Origin: Parvularcula bermudensis HTCC2503
GTDB lineage: Bacteria; Pseudomonadota; Alphaproteobacteria; Caulobacterales; Parvularculaceae
Reading direction: 5' to 3'
Length of the DNA stretch: 64,000 nt
NCBI RefSeq assembly: GCF_000152825.2
Contig: NC_014414.1
Span: 2,232,001-2,296,000, forward strand
Part shown: piece after piece, positions 53,412 through 62,300 of the stretch
Layout: every line of letters starts with the position of its first letter
How positions within the stretch are numbered: position 1 is the first letter of the stretch
Translations under genes and position numbers: made by a program
Notes under the pieces: generated by a model
The model's input: the letters and a program-made list of their open reading frames with translations, nothing else
What the model was told of the DNA's origin: nothing
The model's database searches: none

Positions 53412-56400
53412 CTATTCCGCGGGGTCGAGATTAAAGCCAAACTGGATCCAGCCATCGGCGAACCCGCCGCCCTTTGCATTCGGACCGAATTCGAAATCCG
53501 TCATGGTCAGGGGGACGAGTTCATCCGTCGCAATGACATCGTCGCCAAGGCTGAGCGGCGGGATTTCCACCGGCGGAAGGGGGAAGGAGAAGTCGTCATC
53601 GAACAAGGCATCGGCCAGCACATCGACAAAAAGCGGCTCATATCGCGCCTCAAGACCGGCCTGATTGATTGGGCGCCCATATCGGTCCGTGGTGCCCAAC
53701 AGAACATTGATGAGACGCCGCTGGAGGGCCGCCGGCACATTTGACGTCGGCACCGGCATCAGATCGTCAAACCCGCGCTGGGCCACCAGGCTGAAACCGA
53801 TCCGTCCCCCGCATGAATCGAGCCGGTCCATTTCTTCCTCGCTACACCGCAGGGGCGATTGCAGCATGAAGTTGAAGCTCTTCGTGAAGGCGTTCAGGCG
53901 CAGGCGGCTGACGATCGAGGTCTCGAAGATCAGATAGCTGTCATAGTCTTCGAGAAAATCGATCGCGAAACGGATGCCCCCCAGTTCGAGATAGGGCGCT
54001 TCGACACCGCTATAGGCCGCGATGCGGGGCGGCACGGTGAAGCTGACCGAGACCTTCCCATTGGCCAGCAGATCATCGATGAACGCGGCGGCCTGTTCAT
54101 TGGAGAGGTCGAGGTCCTCCGCAGACACCATTTCCCCCAGAGGAAGCGTGAAATCGAGAAAATTCGCCTTCCACATTTGCGCCAGGGCCTGATTGATGAC
54201 GTCGATATGCAGCGCCCCCTGGATATCCAACTGACGGCTCCTGAGCCGGGGGGGAGCGATCCCAATGGCGGAATCGCGAAGCCCTGGCGACACCGCCTGA
54301 TCGGTCAGCCGCATATTCTCCCGCGGGACCGAGGGCAGCTTCTCGGCCCGCGGCCGTGCCGGTGCCTCCTCCGGCGAAGTGGTAATGAGATCCGCGAGGC
54401 GATCAGCGAGCGTGTTGGGCAGGTCGATCTCCTCCACCCGCCGAAAACCTTCAGTGTCACGTTGACGCAAGACTTCCCGCGCCGTCTCGGGCGGCAGTTT
54501 GAGCACAACCGAATCGTCCGCCAAGACCGCCCTTCGCAAGGTCATAAATTGCTGGAGCCCAAGGGTGAAAATCGGCGACATGTCAAAGCGCAAATCGCCG
54601 AAAGCCATCACCATACGGTCGATGTTCACGCCGGCATCGAGGTCGATCATCCCTGCAGCGAGGGGGTTTTCGAAGCTACTGCCGGCGGTAAATCCCGTCT
54701 CTGTGCTGAGGAGCATGCCGACATCATTGCCGCCCGCGTCAAACAGCGTATCCGCCTCGGTGCATCGCGCGGGCTGACAGGTGTCGGCGTCAGCGAAGGA
54801 CGACCGAAGGACATCGAGGACGCCGTCCTTGATCGTCTCCCGCATTTTACGGGCCTTCGAGGCCTCGACATTGGACGAAAAGCCGATCGCGGGGGCGACA
54901 TCGAAATCATCGGGGATGAAGACGATCCCCAAGACCTCGTCGGCCGTGAAGCCGAAGGGCAGCACCGCTCGGATATTGCCGGCAGCCCGGACGGTATCGC
55001 CGCCAAGCCACCCCTTATCGCCCGTCGCCTTGAAATCGAAGGGCAGCGTGATGTGGATCGCCAACCGCTCACCGTCGAAGGGCAAGACCTCAAATCGTGG
55101 CTGTTCGGGGGTCAAGGTGATCGAGACATTCGTATTCGGCACGAACCAATTGCCACTGTCGATTTCGTCCTTGAACGTGATCGCCTCGAGGACACCGCCC
55201 TTTTCCGCGAGCACATCACTGACGAACTGGGTCATGTCGGCAAGGGAGTCGATTTCGGGCGTGCTGTTGAGGAACAACGCATTATTGAGCCATAAATGAA
55301 GCGGGCTCGCGCCGTCCGGCGCGGGCACGTCGTCGGCTGCCGAATAGATCGGCTTGTAATCGACACCGAGGACGGCAGGGCGATATTCGGCCCATTGATA
55401 TCCCGCCTCATCGATCACCGTCACTCTGATCAGGTTGAGGCCTGGGGTGTAGACCATCGGCGCAACGAAAGTGACATCGTGCTCGCCCATGGGGTCGTTA
55501 TTCGGGTTGCTGGGTCGACGCAGATCCGCCTCGACGGCATTCCGTGTCTCCCCCGTCCGCCGATCCGTAATGGTACCGACAAAGCCATTCGAGACCAGAA
55601 CCTTGGCGATAGGCCGGGTCGCATCGCGGATGATGCCCGTCACATTCACAATGGCGGGCGGATTATCGGGGGAGACGACATCAAGATCGGTCTGTCCCGC
55701 CCTGGGCCCTGAAATGATGATCCGCGGCTGCTTGGCCAGTTCAGGCGAGGCGGTCTGCTCGACATCGACAACGGTAAGCTGGATCCGGTCACACACCACC
55801 TGGCCGGTCGGTCGCGCCTGGCGCACATCGACCGTGTACGGGCCGGTTTTGGTGGGAAGGAAGGTCTGAACCACGCCATGGCGCCGGGTCCACTCAGTCC
55901 GCTCCCCCTTTTCGATGTCGAAGGTCGTTCTGTCGTCACGCGGGACGGTGTCGCCGCAGGCATAATGGTTCGACAGCACCGAGAACGTAACGCTCTGCGC
56001 CTCGACCACGGCGCCATTGCCTTGATCCGCCGCGGCGAGCGCCTTTGCCGAAACGGCAAAAGGTTGCCCGACCCCGATGCGGGTCGTCTCCTCCCCCGTT
56101 ACGGCATCCGTCATGATCGCCTGGGTGGTGGCGAAGTCCGGTGTCCGGACGACAAAGCTATAGCGATCCGCCGCAAGCCCGTATTTCGCGGCCAACGCCG
56201 CATTACCGGGGGTGCAGCTCAAAAGGTGGATCCCCTGCCGGTCAAGGGCGCCGCGCGACCGCCCCCCGAGGGCGGAAAGCGTCAAATAATCATCGGGAGA
56301 CCGATCGACGCTCAATGTCATCTGCAAATCCGACACCGGCTCGCCATCGGGCAGGGTCTGCACTTGGCGGGCGTCACGCATCACGGTGCACGCCGCTGAG

Positions 56401-57203
56401 ACTCGCTCACCGAGAACATATTCGTGATCGTTCCCTTGGTCATTGATATCGAGGACCACCGACAGCGTTGGCACGGTCGTGACGGCCAGGGAGGGATCGG
56501 GGTCGAGGAATTTTGCGTCCGCAAGGGCCTGGTTCTGGGGGCGGCAGCGGAAAACATACGATCCGGCTTCACGAAAATGCCCCTGGCTGGGGGAGGCGGG
56601 TAACGGGCCGGTAAAGCCCGCCGCCGGACCGGAGATCTGCACCACTTCAAGACCGAGATCGGCGATCGCGCCCCCGCCGGGAAGGGTAAGACGGGGACCA
56701 TCTTCGTCGACGATCCCGCATCTGAGGGTGGAGGGGTAATAGAGTTCCGCCTCGGTCTCGCTGAGCCCGCCCTGTAAGACGGTCACGATGCGCGCATTCG
56801 GACGGGTGTCCAGTGTCGTTGTGGCCGCCGACACGCCGTTGGCCGCCGCCAGCGCCGCATTGCCAGCCGAACAGGTGAAGGAGAAGCTTCCCTGGCGGAC
56901 GAATTCGACTTCGGCGCGTTCTGCCGAAAGGGTGCCCTGATAGCCCGCCGGATCCCCCGCCGAGAGACTAATCGTCATGTCGAGATCACGGGCCCGGCCG
57001 CTATTGGGGAGTTGGAAGAGCCTGGTCCCGCTATCGCGGACCTGACAGGTCACGGTCACATCCTCACCGAGCCAAACGCCGGCGGGATCGACCCCCGGAG
57101 AGACCACCGGTACCATTTGCGGCGCTGCCAGTGCCGACCCGCCCGCCAAAACCAGGCCACTTAGTCTTGCGAGCCATGCTGCGCAGGTTCTCATTGCCTG
57201 CAT
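53412..57203 (-). CDS. Large secreted protein with three Ig-sized two-cysteine repeats; function unknown
   Basis: 1263 residues from ATG 57203, with ggggagggg upstream (the frame is open to 57278). The signal peptide ends LAGGSALAA. Residues about 35-345 hold three tandem repeats of about 110 residues. Each has a first Cys (53, 162, 272) followed by a Leu-Pro turn (QLPNSG, TLPGGG, TLPDGE) with D-L, and a second Cys exactly 58 residues on (111, 220, 330), with the latter in F-x-C-x-x-(G/Q)-N-x-ALA. This is the size and disulfide spacing of Ig-like domains. Beyond about 390 come beta-rich segments (VNVTGIIRDATRPIAKVLV, LNLIRVTVIDEAGYQWAEY), which also look Ig-like, and a long unassigned C-terminal half (450-1263). 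It is divergent from the A2M gene. A surface or periplasmic role is inferred from the signal peptide. Confidence 0.75.
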   Translation of the reverse strand: MQAMRTCAAWLARLSGLVLAGGSALAAPQMVPVVSPGVDPAGVWLGEDVTVTCQVRDSGTRLFQLPNSGRARDLDMTISLSAGDPAGYQGTLSAERAEVEFVRQGSFSFTCSAGNAALAAANGVSAATTTLDTRPNARIVTVLQGGLSETEAELYYPSTLRCGIVDEDGPRLTLPGGGAIADLGLEVVQISGPAAGFTGPLPASPSQGHFREAGSYVFRCRPQNQALADAKFLDPDPSLAVTTVPTLSVVLDINDQGNDHEYVLGERVSAACTVMRDARQVQTLPDGEPVSDLQMTLSVDRSPDDYLTLSALGGRSRGALDRQGIHLLSCTPGNAALAAKYGLAADRYSFVVRTPDFATTQAIMTDAVTGEETTRIGVGQPFAVSAKALAAADQGNGAVVEAQSVTFSVLSNHYACGDTVPRDDRTTFDIEKGERTEWTRRHGVVQTFLPTKTGPYTVDVRQARPTGQVVCDRIQLTVVDVEQTASPELAKQPRIIISGPRAGQTDLDVVSPDNPPAIVNVTGIIRDATRPIAKVLVSNGFVGTITDRRTGETRNAVEADLRRPSNPNNDPMGEHDVTFVAPMVYTPGLNLIRVTVIDEAGYQWAEYRPAVLGVDYKPIYSAADDVPAPDGASPLHLWLNNALFLNSTPEIDSLADMTQFVSDVLAEKGGVLEAITFKDEIDSGNWFVPNTNVSITLTPEQPRFEVLPFDGERLAIHITLPFDFKATGDKGWLGGDTVRAAGNIRAVLPFGFTADEVLGIVFIPDDFDVAPAIGFSSNVEASKARKMRETIKDGVLDVLRSSFADADTCQPARCTEADTLFDAGGNDVGMLLSTETGFTAGSSFENPLAAGMIDLDAGVNIDRMVMAFGDLRFDMSPIFTLGLQQFMTLRRAVLADDSVVLKLPPETAREVLRQRDTEGFRRVEEIDLPNTLADRLADLITTSPEEAPARPRAEKLPSVPRENMRLTDQAVSPGLRDSAIGIAPPRLRSRQLDIQGALHIDVINQALAQMWKANFLDFTLPLGEMVSAEDLDLSNEQAAAFIDDLLANGKVSVSFTVPPRIAAYSGVEAPYLELGGIRFAIDFLEDYDSYLIFETSIVSRLRLNAFTKSFNFMLQSPLRCSEEEMDRLDSCGGRIGFSLVAQRGFDDLMPVPTSNVPAALQRRLINVLLGTTDRYGRPINQAGLEARYEPLFVDVLADALFDDDFSFPLPPVEIPPLSLGDDVIATDELVPLTMTDFEFGPNAKGGGFADGWIQFGFNLDPAE

Positions 57204-57414
57204 TATCCCCTCCCCAAGGTTGTAGACACACTGACAGAAAGGCCGATCTTTTCCAAGACCCTCGCCCGGCCCCGCCAACCCATTTTCACCCCTTGGCCTC
57301 GCCTTCGCCGCAAAGTCGATGCAGGAGGGAGAGAGATCATTGTCGCGTTCGGGCGCTCATTGCGCTCCGGCGGCGGCAGGATGACGTGTGACATGACGGG
57401 GGATAGGAGGGCGT

Positions 57415-60400
57415 ATGTCTATTCGGTCGACGGGCCTCATTTTTCTGCTGGTGAGCCTCCTCGTTCTCGGTTGCGACGACCGTAAGGGGCCGCCGCCGCC
57501 AACGACGACGACGGATCTGACCGAAGAGCAAAGGCCAGAGCCGCCGCGCAGCGACGCAGACCCGGCCTCTGCGGACGACACCTTCGCCCTGCTGCGGTCA
57601 ACCGTCAGCCTAGATAGTCCCGTGCCGGAAATATGCCTGATCTTCTCCCACCCCCTCGATCCGCAGGCAGATTATCAACCTTATCTCGACCTTGACCTCA
57701 ATGTGGCTCTCAAGGTGGAGGGGCAGCGCCTTTGCCTTGGGGGCTTGCGCTATGGCGAGGAGACCCCCCTCACCCTCCGGAGAGGCTTGCCCGGCGCGGC
57801 GGGGCGCGAACTCGCCGCCGACACCCAAGTGACCCTCAGTTTCGAGGATCGCCCTCCCCTGGTCGATTTTGCAGGGGACGGCATGATCCTTCCCCGAATC
57901 GATGCCGATGGGTTGGCGCTGCGGACGGTCAATGTCGATAAGGTCGAGGTGGTGATCGAGCGGGTGACCGACCGCGCCCTCGTTTTTCAGTCATTGGGCG
58001 CCGGGTTTCGCGCCAATGAAGGGGCATATGGCTACGCCCCGAATGACCCCGGCGACCGAGCGATCCCCATATATTCGGGGCGGGTCGAGATCGATGCCGA
58101 TCGAAACGCCGAAGCGATCACGGTTTTCCCCATCGCCGAGGCGATCGGTGAACTGGAGCCCGGGGCGTATTTCGTCCGCCTGGCCGACGCCGAAGCCATT
58201 GATCGCGATGTCGACCGCCCCAGCCGGGCGGCCCGCTGGCTCCTTGTCACCGACCTCGCCTTTACCGCCTATCGTAGCGGGGAGGGTCTGACCACGACGA
58301 TCAGGTCACTCAATACGGCACGCCCCGTAGCCGATGTCGAGATCACCCTCGTCGCGGCGTCGAACGAACGGTTGGCGACCCGAACAAGCGATGACGCCGG
58401 ACAGGTTCAGTTCGCGGCCCCCCTATTGGCGGGGCAGGCGGGGAATGCCCCAAGATTTCTGATGGCCTACGGACCGGACGGGGATTTCGCGGCCCTTGAT
58501 CTTAATCGATCGCCGGTGGATTTGTCCGACAACCCGATCGAAGGGCGTCGTCCGCCCAACGGGTTAGATGGCTTTCTCGCCCTTGATCGGGGGATTTATC
58601 GACCGGGCGAGACCGTCTATTCAACCCTCATTGTGCGGACGGCGGCGGCGCGGGCTGCCGAAGGGCGTCCTGGGATCCTCCAACTGGTTCAACCCAACGG
58701 CATGGTCGTCGAAGATCGCCGCTTTTCGGATCTTGCGGAGGCAGGGGGGCTGAGCGCCGCTTTTGCTCTGCCCGACCGGGCCGCCCGCGGCCAATGGCGC
58801 CTGACCGCAACGCTCGACGGGGCCGGCCAAGTGGCCGCCGCGCGCTTTGCCGTTGAAGATTTCGTGCCGCAGCGGATCGCCCTTACCATCGACAGTGATC
58901 AGTCCTCGCCCCTTACCGAAGGCGAAACCCGCCCCATCACGGCGGAGATACGCTTTTTATACGGGGCGCCGGGCGCAGGGTTGCCGGTGGGGGGACGCGC
59001 CCGGCTGGTCAAGGACCCCAGTCCTTTTCCCGACTTTAGCGATTTCCGGTTTGGCGTCAGTACCGAAACCTTCAGGGAACGACAATTCCCCCTGCCCTCC
59101 ACGACCGCGGATGAGACGGGCGTGGCGCAGCTCCCCCTTTCGGCCCCGGAGGCGGAGCAGTCGAGCTTTCCCCTGAGGCTGCGGGCGGTGGTCGAAGCCA
59201 GCGAACCCGGTGGCCGCCCCGTGGCGGAAGACCTCTTCATCCCCTTCCGTCCCCGCCCGGTCTATCTGGGGATGCGGCCGGCCCAGGAAGGAACCATTCC
59301 CAGGCAAGAGCCTTTTGCCTGGTCCCTCCTCGCCGTGGACCGAACGGGGCAGCAAACGGCGCTGCCGCAGGTGCAATGGCAACTCGACCGCCGCGATGTC
59401 GACTATGATTGGTACAAGCCGCAAGGCGGCGATTGGCAATGGCGCCGGACGGAGCGTTCGGTCCCGATCGAGACCGGCCAAACCTCTCTCAACGCAGAAA
59501 CCGAGACGGTTCTTTCGTTACCCGCTCTCGATTGGGGCGATTACACCCTGACGGTTCGGCACGATGGTGAGGCGCTGGCGGCGCAATCCTTCTTTGTCGG
59601 CTATGGCGGACGAACGGGGCCGGATAATCAGGCGCCCGATCAAGTGCGTCTCCTTTTGCCCGATGACCCTCCCACGCCGGGCGAGACGATCGAGGTTGGC
59701 CTTGACGCGCCCTATCCCGGAATCGCCGAAATTACGGTTGCCACCGATAAAGTCCTTGCCACCTATCAATTGGACGTCCCCGAAGGGGGGGCCGAAATCA
59801 GCCTCCCGACGGATGAGCGGTGGGCCGGGGGCGCCTATGTCCTGGCCACCGTTTACACGCCGCGGGATCGGCAGGATCAGCCGCTGCCGCGCCGGGCGGT
59901 GGGGGTGGGCTATGTCGCCACCGATATGTCGGCGCGGACCTATGAGGTGGCCTTGGACGCGCCCGATCGTGTGGCGCCCAATCAATCCCTCCCCATCGAC
60001 CTTAGACTTCAGGGCGGCCCACGACGGGAGCGCGCCTTTGCGACGGTGGCGGCGGTGGACGAAGGGATTCTCCAACTGACGAAGTTCGAAACCCCCGACC
60101 CCGTGGCGCATTTCTATGGCAAGGAACAGCTCGGGATCGACCTGTTAGATGATTACGGACGATTACTGGACCCTAATCAGGGGCGCGCCGCGGCTTTACG
60201 CTCCGGCGGCGATCAAATCGGCGGCGCTGGATTGACGGTCGTCCCCACAAAGACCGTTGCCCTCTTCTCAGGTCCTATCGACATCGGGACGGATGGACGG
60301 GCACGGATTTCTCTCGACCTGCCGGACTTCAATGGTGAGCTTCGACTGATGGCCATTGTCTGGTCGGAGACGGGGCTCGGCGCGGGGTCCCGCCCTCTGA

Positions 60401-62274
60401 CGGTACGCGATGACGTCCCCGTTGAGGCGATCCTGCCCCGCTTTCTGGCGCCGGGGGACAGGGCGGTGGCCACGCTGAGCGCTGACAATATAAGCGGGGC
60501 CGAGGGGGTTTACGGCACGCGCATTGAGACCGAAGGCCCCCTGACAATATCGAACCCGTCAGGCACCGTGACACTGTCTCGCGGCGATCGCGCCGATCGT
60601 CCCTTTACGTTGGAAGCGGCGGCGCCGGGGATCGGTCATCTCTCCGTGGACATGCAGGGACCCGATGGCGCCCGATATGGGAGCCGCTTCCCCCTCGAGG
60701 TGAGGTCCGCCTTTCTCCCCGAGACGCGGATACGGCGGTTTACCCTCACGCCCGGTGAAAGCCTTACGCTTGACAGCAGCCTAGACGAGGGCCTTGAGAC
60801 CGCCTCGGTGAGCGCTCACATCAGTGTGTCGGCGACCCCGATCGATGCGGCCGCCCTGTTCAGTTCTTTGCGGCATTATCGCTATCAATGTACGGAGCAG
60901 CTTGTCAGCCAGACCATGCCTCTGCTTGACGCTGCGGTGCTCGGAACGGAAGACGACCGCCCCGAGGGGGCGACAGCCGATATTCGCACCGCAATTGAGA
61001 CCTTACTGGCGCGACAAAGCGCCAATGGCGCCTTCGGCCTATGGCGTGTGGGCGACCAAGACGCCTCCCCCTGGATCGGCGCCTATGCCACAGAGTTTCT
61101 GTGGCGTGCGCAGAAAGCCGGCTATCAGGTGCCGGACATGGCCTTGAACCGCGCCGTTGACGCCCTTCGGCCCTATGCTGACGGACGGTTCTACGCTGGC
61201 GGCGGGTATGATGTCGGGGTCGCCCCGCCAAAATATACCGACGACACACCTCAGCGCCTGCAGCATAGAAGCGCCGCCTACGCCCTTTATGTGCTCGCCA
61301 TGCAGGGGAGCGTCGATCGATCCCGCCTGCGTTATATGCACGATCAGATATTGGACGAGATCGAAAGCCCTCTGGCGAAGGCTCATCTCGGTGCCGGCCT
61401 CCACCTGATCGGTGACCGTGGTCGGGCGATGAGTGCCTTTACCGCAGCCAACGACTCCCTCGGATATCGAAATCAAGGCGACTGGTATCAGACCCCTTTG
61501 CGCGATCGGGCAGGCGTATTGGCACTGGCCAGCGACGCCGGACTGGTCGAAAGGGCGGAAGAGATGGCCGATCTGCTGGCCACGGATATCCCGCCCCCTG
61601 CCGATTTGACGACCCAGGAGAAAGCCTTCTTGATCAGGGCGGCGGGGGCCATGGCGACGGCTGGCGAAGCGGCCGACGCGGCAACCCTTGACGGCCGCCC
61701 CTTTGATGGGGCGAGCCCTCTTTCCGCGTCACAATTGGACGACGCCCCGATTGTGCGCAATGCCGGAGACGGCCTTCTATACGGTACGCTCTTGGTGGAG
61801 GGGGCGCCGCTGACCCCTCCGCAGGCGGTCGGTTCCGGGCTATCCCTCACAAAACGTCTTTACACTGAGTCGGGCTCCTCGATTGACGCCTCGTCCTTCA
61901 CCCAAGGCCAACGGGCGATCATCCTGTTGACCCTGACCCCGGAACGCGCGGCGGAGGCCAGCTATATCGTGGAGGATTTGCTCCCGGCTGGGTTCGAGAT
62001 CGAGACAGTCCTCGATGTCCAGGACAGTCTTAAGGAAGGGGTATATGCCTTTCTCCCCGATCTTGTCCGCCCCGATATCGCTGAGAAACGCGATGACCGG
62101 TTCGTCTCGGCCCTGACGGTGTCATCGAAAACGCCGCGCCATCTCGCCTATCTCGTACGGGCCGTGACGCCCGGCGACTTCACCGCACCGGGGGCGGTGG
62201 CAGAGGATATGTATCGGCCTGATATTTTCGCCAGGAGTGCGTCTGGGACGATCTCGATCGAGGCCGCCCCTTGA
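57415..62274 (+). CDS. yfhM: Bacterial alpha-2-macroglobulin family lipoprotein
   Basis: 1619 residues. It is a lipoprotein with signal IFLLVSLLVLGC (lipidated Cys20). The long MG-domain array includes GFLALDRGIYRPGETVYSTLIVR (about 384-406, typical of A2M MG2/MG3 start). The A2M domain is seen in LPDFNGELRLMAIVWSETGLG. The thioester is intact: C1159-T-E-Q in YRYQCTEQLVSQTMPLL, followed by an alpha-helical thioester domain to about 1440 and a C-terminal receptor-like domain. It is thought to trap attacking proteases in the periplasm and to act with PBP1C in repair of the wall. The ATG has aggaggg 4 nt upstream. pbpC follows immediately. Confidence 0.95.
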   Translation: MSIRSTGLIFLLVSLLVLGCDDRKGPPPPTTTTDLTEEQRPEPPRSDADPASADDTFALLRSTVSLDSPVPEICLIFSHPLDPQADYQPYLDLDLNVALKVEGQRLCLGGLRYGEETPLTLRRGLPGAAGRELAADTQVTLSFEDRPPLVDFAGDGMILPRIDADGLALRTVNVDKVEVVIERVTDRALVFQSLGAGFRANEGAYGYAPNDPGDRAIPIYSGRVEIDADRNAEAITVFPIAEAIGELEPGAYFVRLADAEAIDRDVDRPSRAARWLLVTDLAFTAYRSGEGLTTTIRSLNTARPVADVEITLVAASNERLATRTSDDAGQVQFAAPLLAGQAGNAPRFLMAYGPDGDFAALDLNRSPVDLSDNPIEGRRPPNGLDGFLALDRGIYRPGETVYSTLIVRTAAARAAEGRPGILQLVQPNGMVVEDRRFSDLAEAGGLSAAFALPDRAARGQWRLTATLDGAGQVAAARFAVEDFVPQRIALTIDSDQSSPLTEGETRPITAEIRFLYGAPGAGLPVGGRARLVKDPSPFPDFSDFRFGVSTETFRERQFPLPSTTADETGVAQLPLSAPEAEQSSFPLRLRAVVEASEPGGRPVAEDLFIPFRPRPVYLGMRPAQEGTIPRQEPFAWSLLAVDRTGQQTALPQVQWQLDRRDVDYDWYKPQGGDWQWRRTERSVPIETGQTSLNAETETVLSLPALDWGDYTLTVRHDGEALAAQSFFVGYGGRTGPDNQAPDQVRLLLPDDPPTPGETIEVGLDAPYPGIAEITVATDKVLATYQLDVPEGGAEISLPTDERWAGGAYVLATVYTPRDRQDQPLPRRAVGVGYVATDMSARTYEVALDAPDRVAPNQSLPIDLRLQGGPRRERAFATVAAVDEGILQLTKFETPDPVAHFYGKEQLGIDLLDDYGRLLDPNQGRAAALRSGGDQIGGAGLTVVPTKTVALFSGPIDIGTDGRARISLDLPDFNGELRLMAIVWSETGLGAGSRPLTVRDDVPVEAILPRFLAPGDRAVATLSADNISGAEGVYGTRIETEGPLTISNPSGTVTLSRGDRADRPFTLEAAAPGIGHLSVDMQGPDGARYGSRFPLEVRSAFLPETRIRRFTLTPGESLTLDSSLDEGLETASVSAHISVSATPIDAAALFSSLRHYRYQCTEQLVSQTMPLLDAAVLGTEDDRPEGATADIRTAIETLLARQSANGAFGLWRVGDQDASPWIGAYATEFLWRAQKAGYQVPDMALNRAVDALRPYADGRFYAGGGYDVGVAPPKYTDDTPQRLQHRSAAYALYVLAMQGSVDRSRLRYMHDQILDEIESPLAKAHLGAGLHLIGDRGRAMSAFTAANDSLGYRNQGDWYQTPLRDRAGVLALASDAGLVERAEEMADLLATDIPPPADLTTQEKAFLIRAAGAMATAGEAADAATLDGRPFDGASPLSASQLDDAPIVRNAGDGLLYGTLLVEGAPLTPPQAVGSGLSLTKRLYTESGSSIDASSFTQGQRAIILLTLTPERAAEASYIVEDLLPAGFEIETVLDVQDSLKEGVYAFLPDLVRPDIAEKRDDRFVSALTVSSKTPRHLAYLVRAVTPGDFTAPGAVAEDMYRPDIFARSASGTISIEAAP

Positions 62275-62300
62275 GCCATTTCCTCCGTAAAGGAGGGAGA

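Noticed and set aside
53859-55295. 478-codon open frame on the plus strand
   Set aside because: It is antisense to the large secreted protein, whose frame continues unbroken with a signal peptide and repeats; the shadow is His/Arg/Asp-rich without domains.
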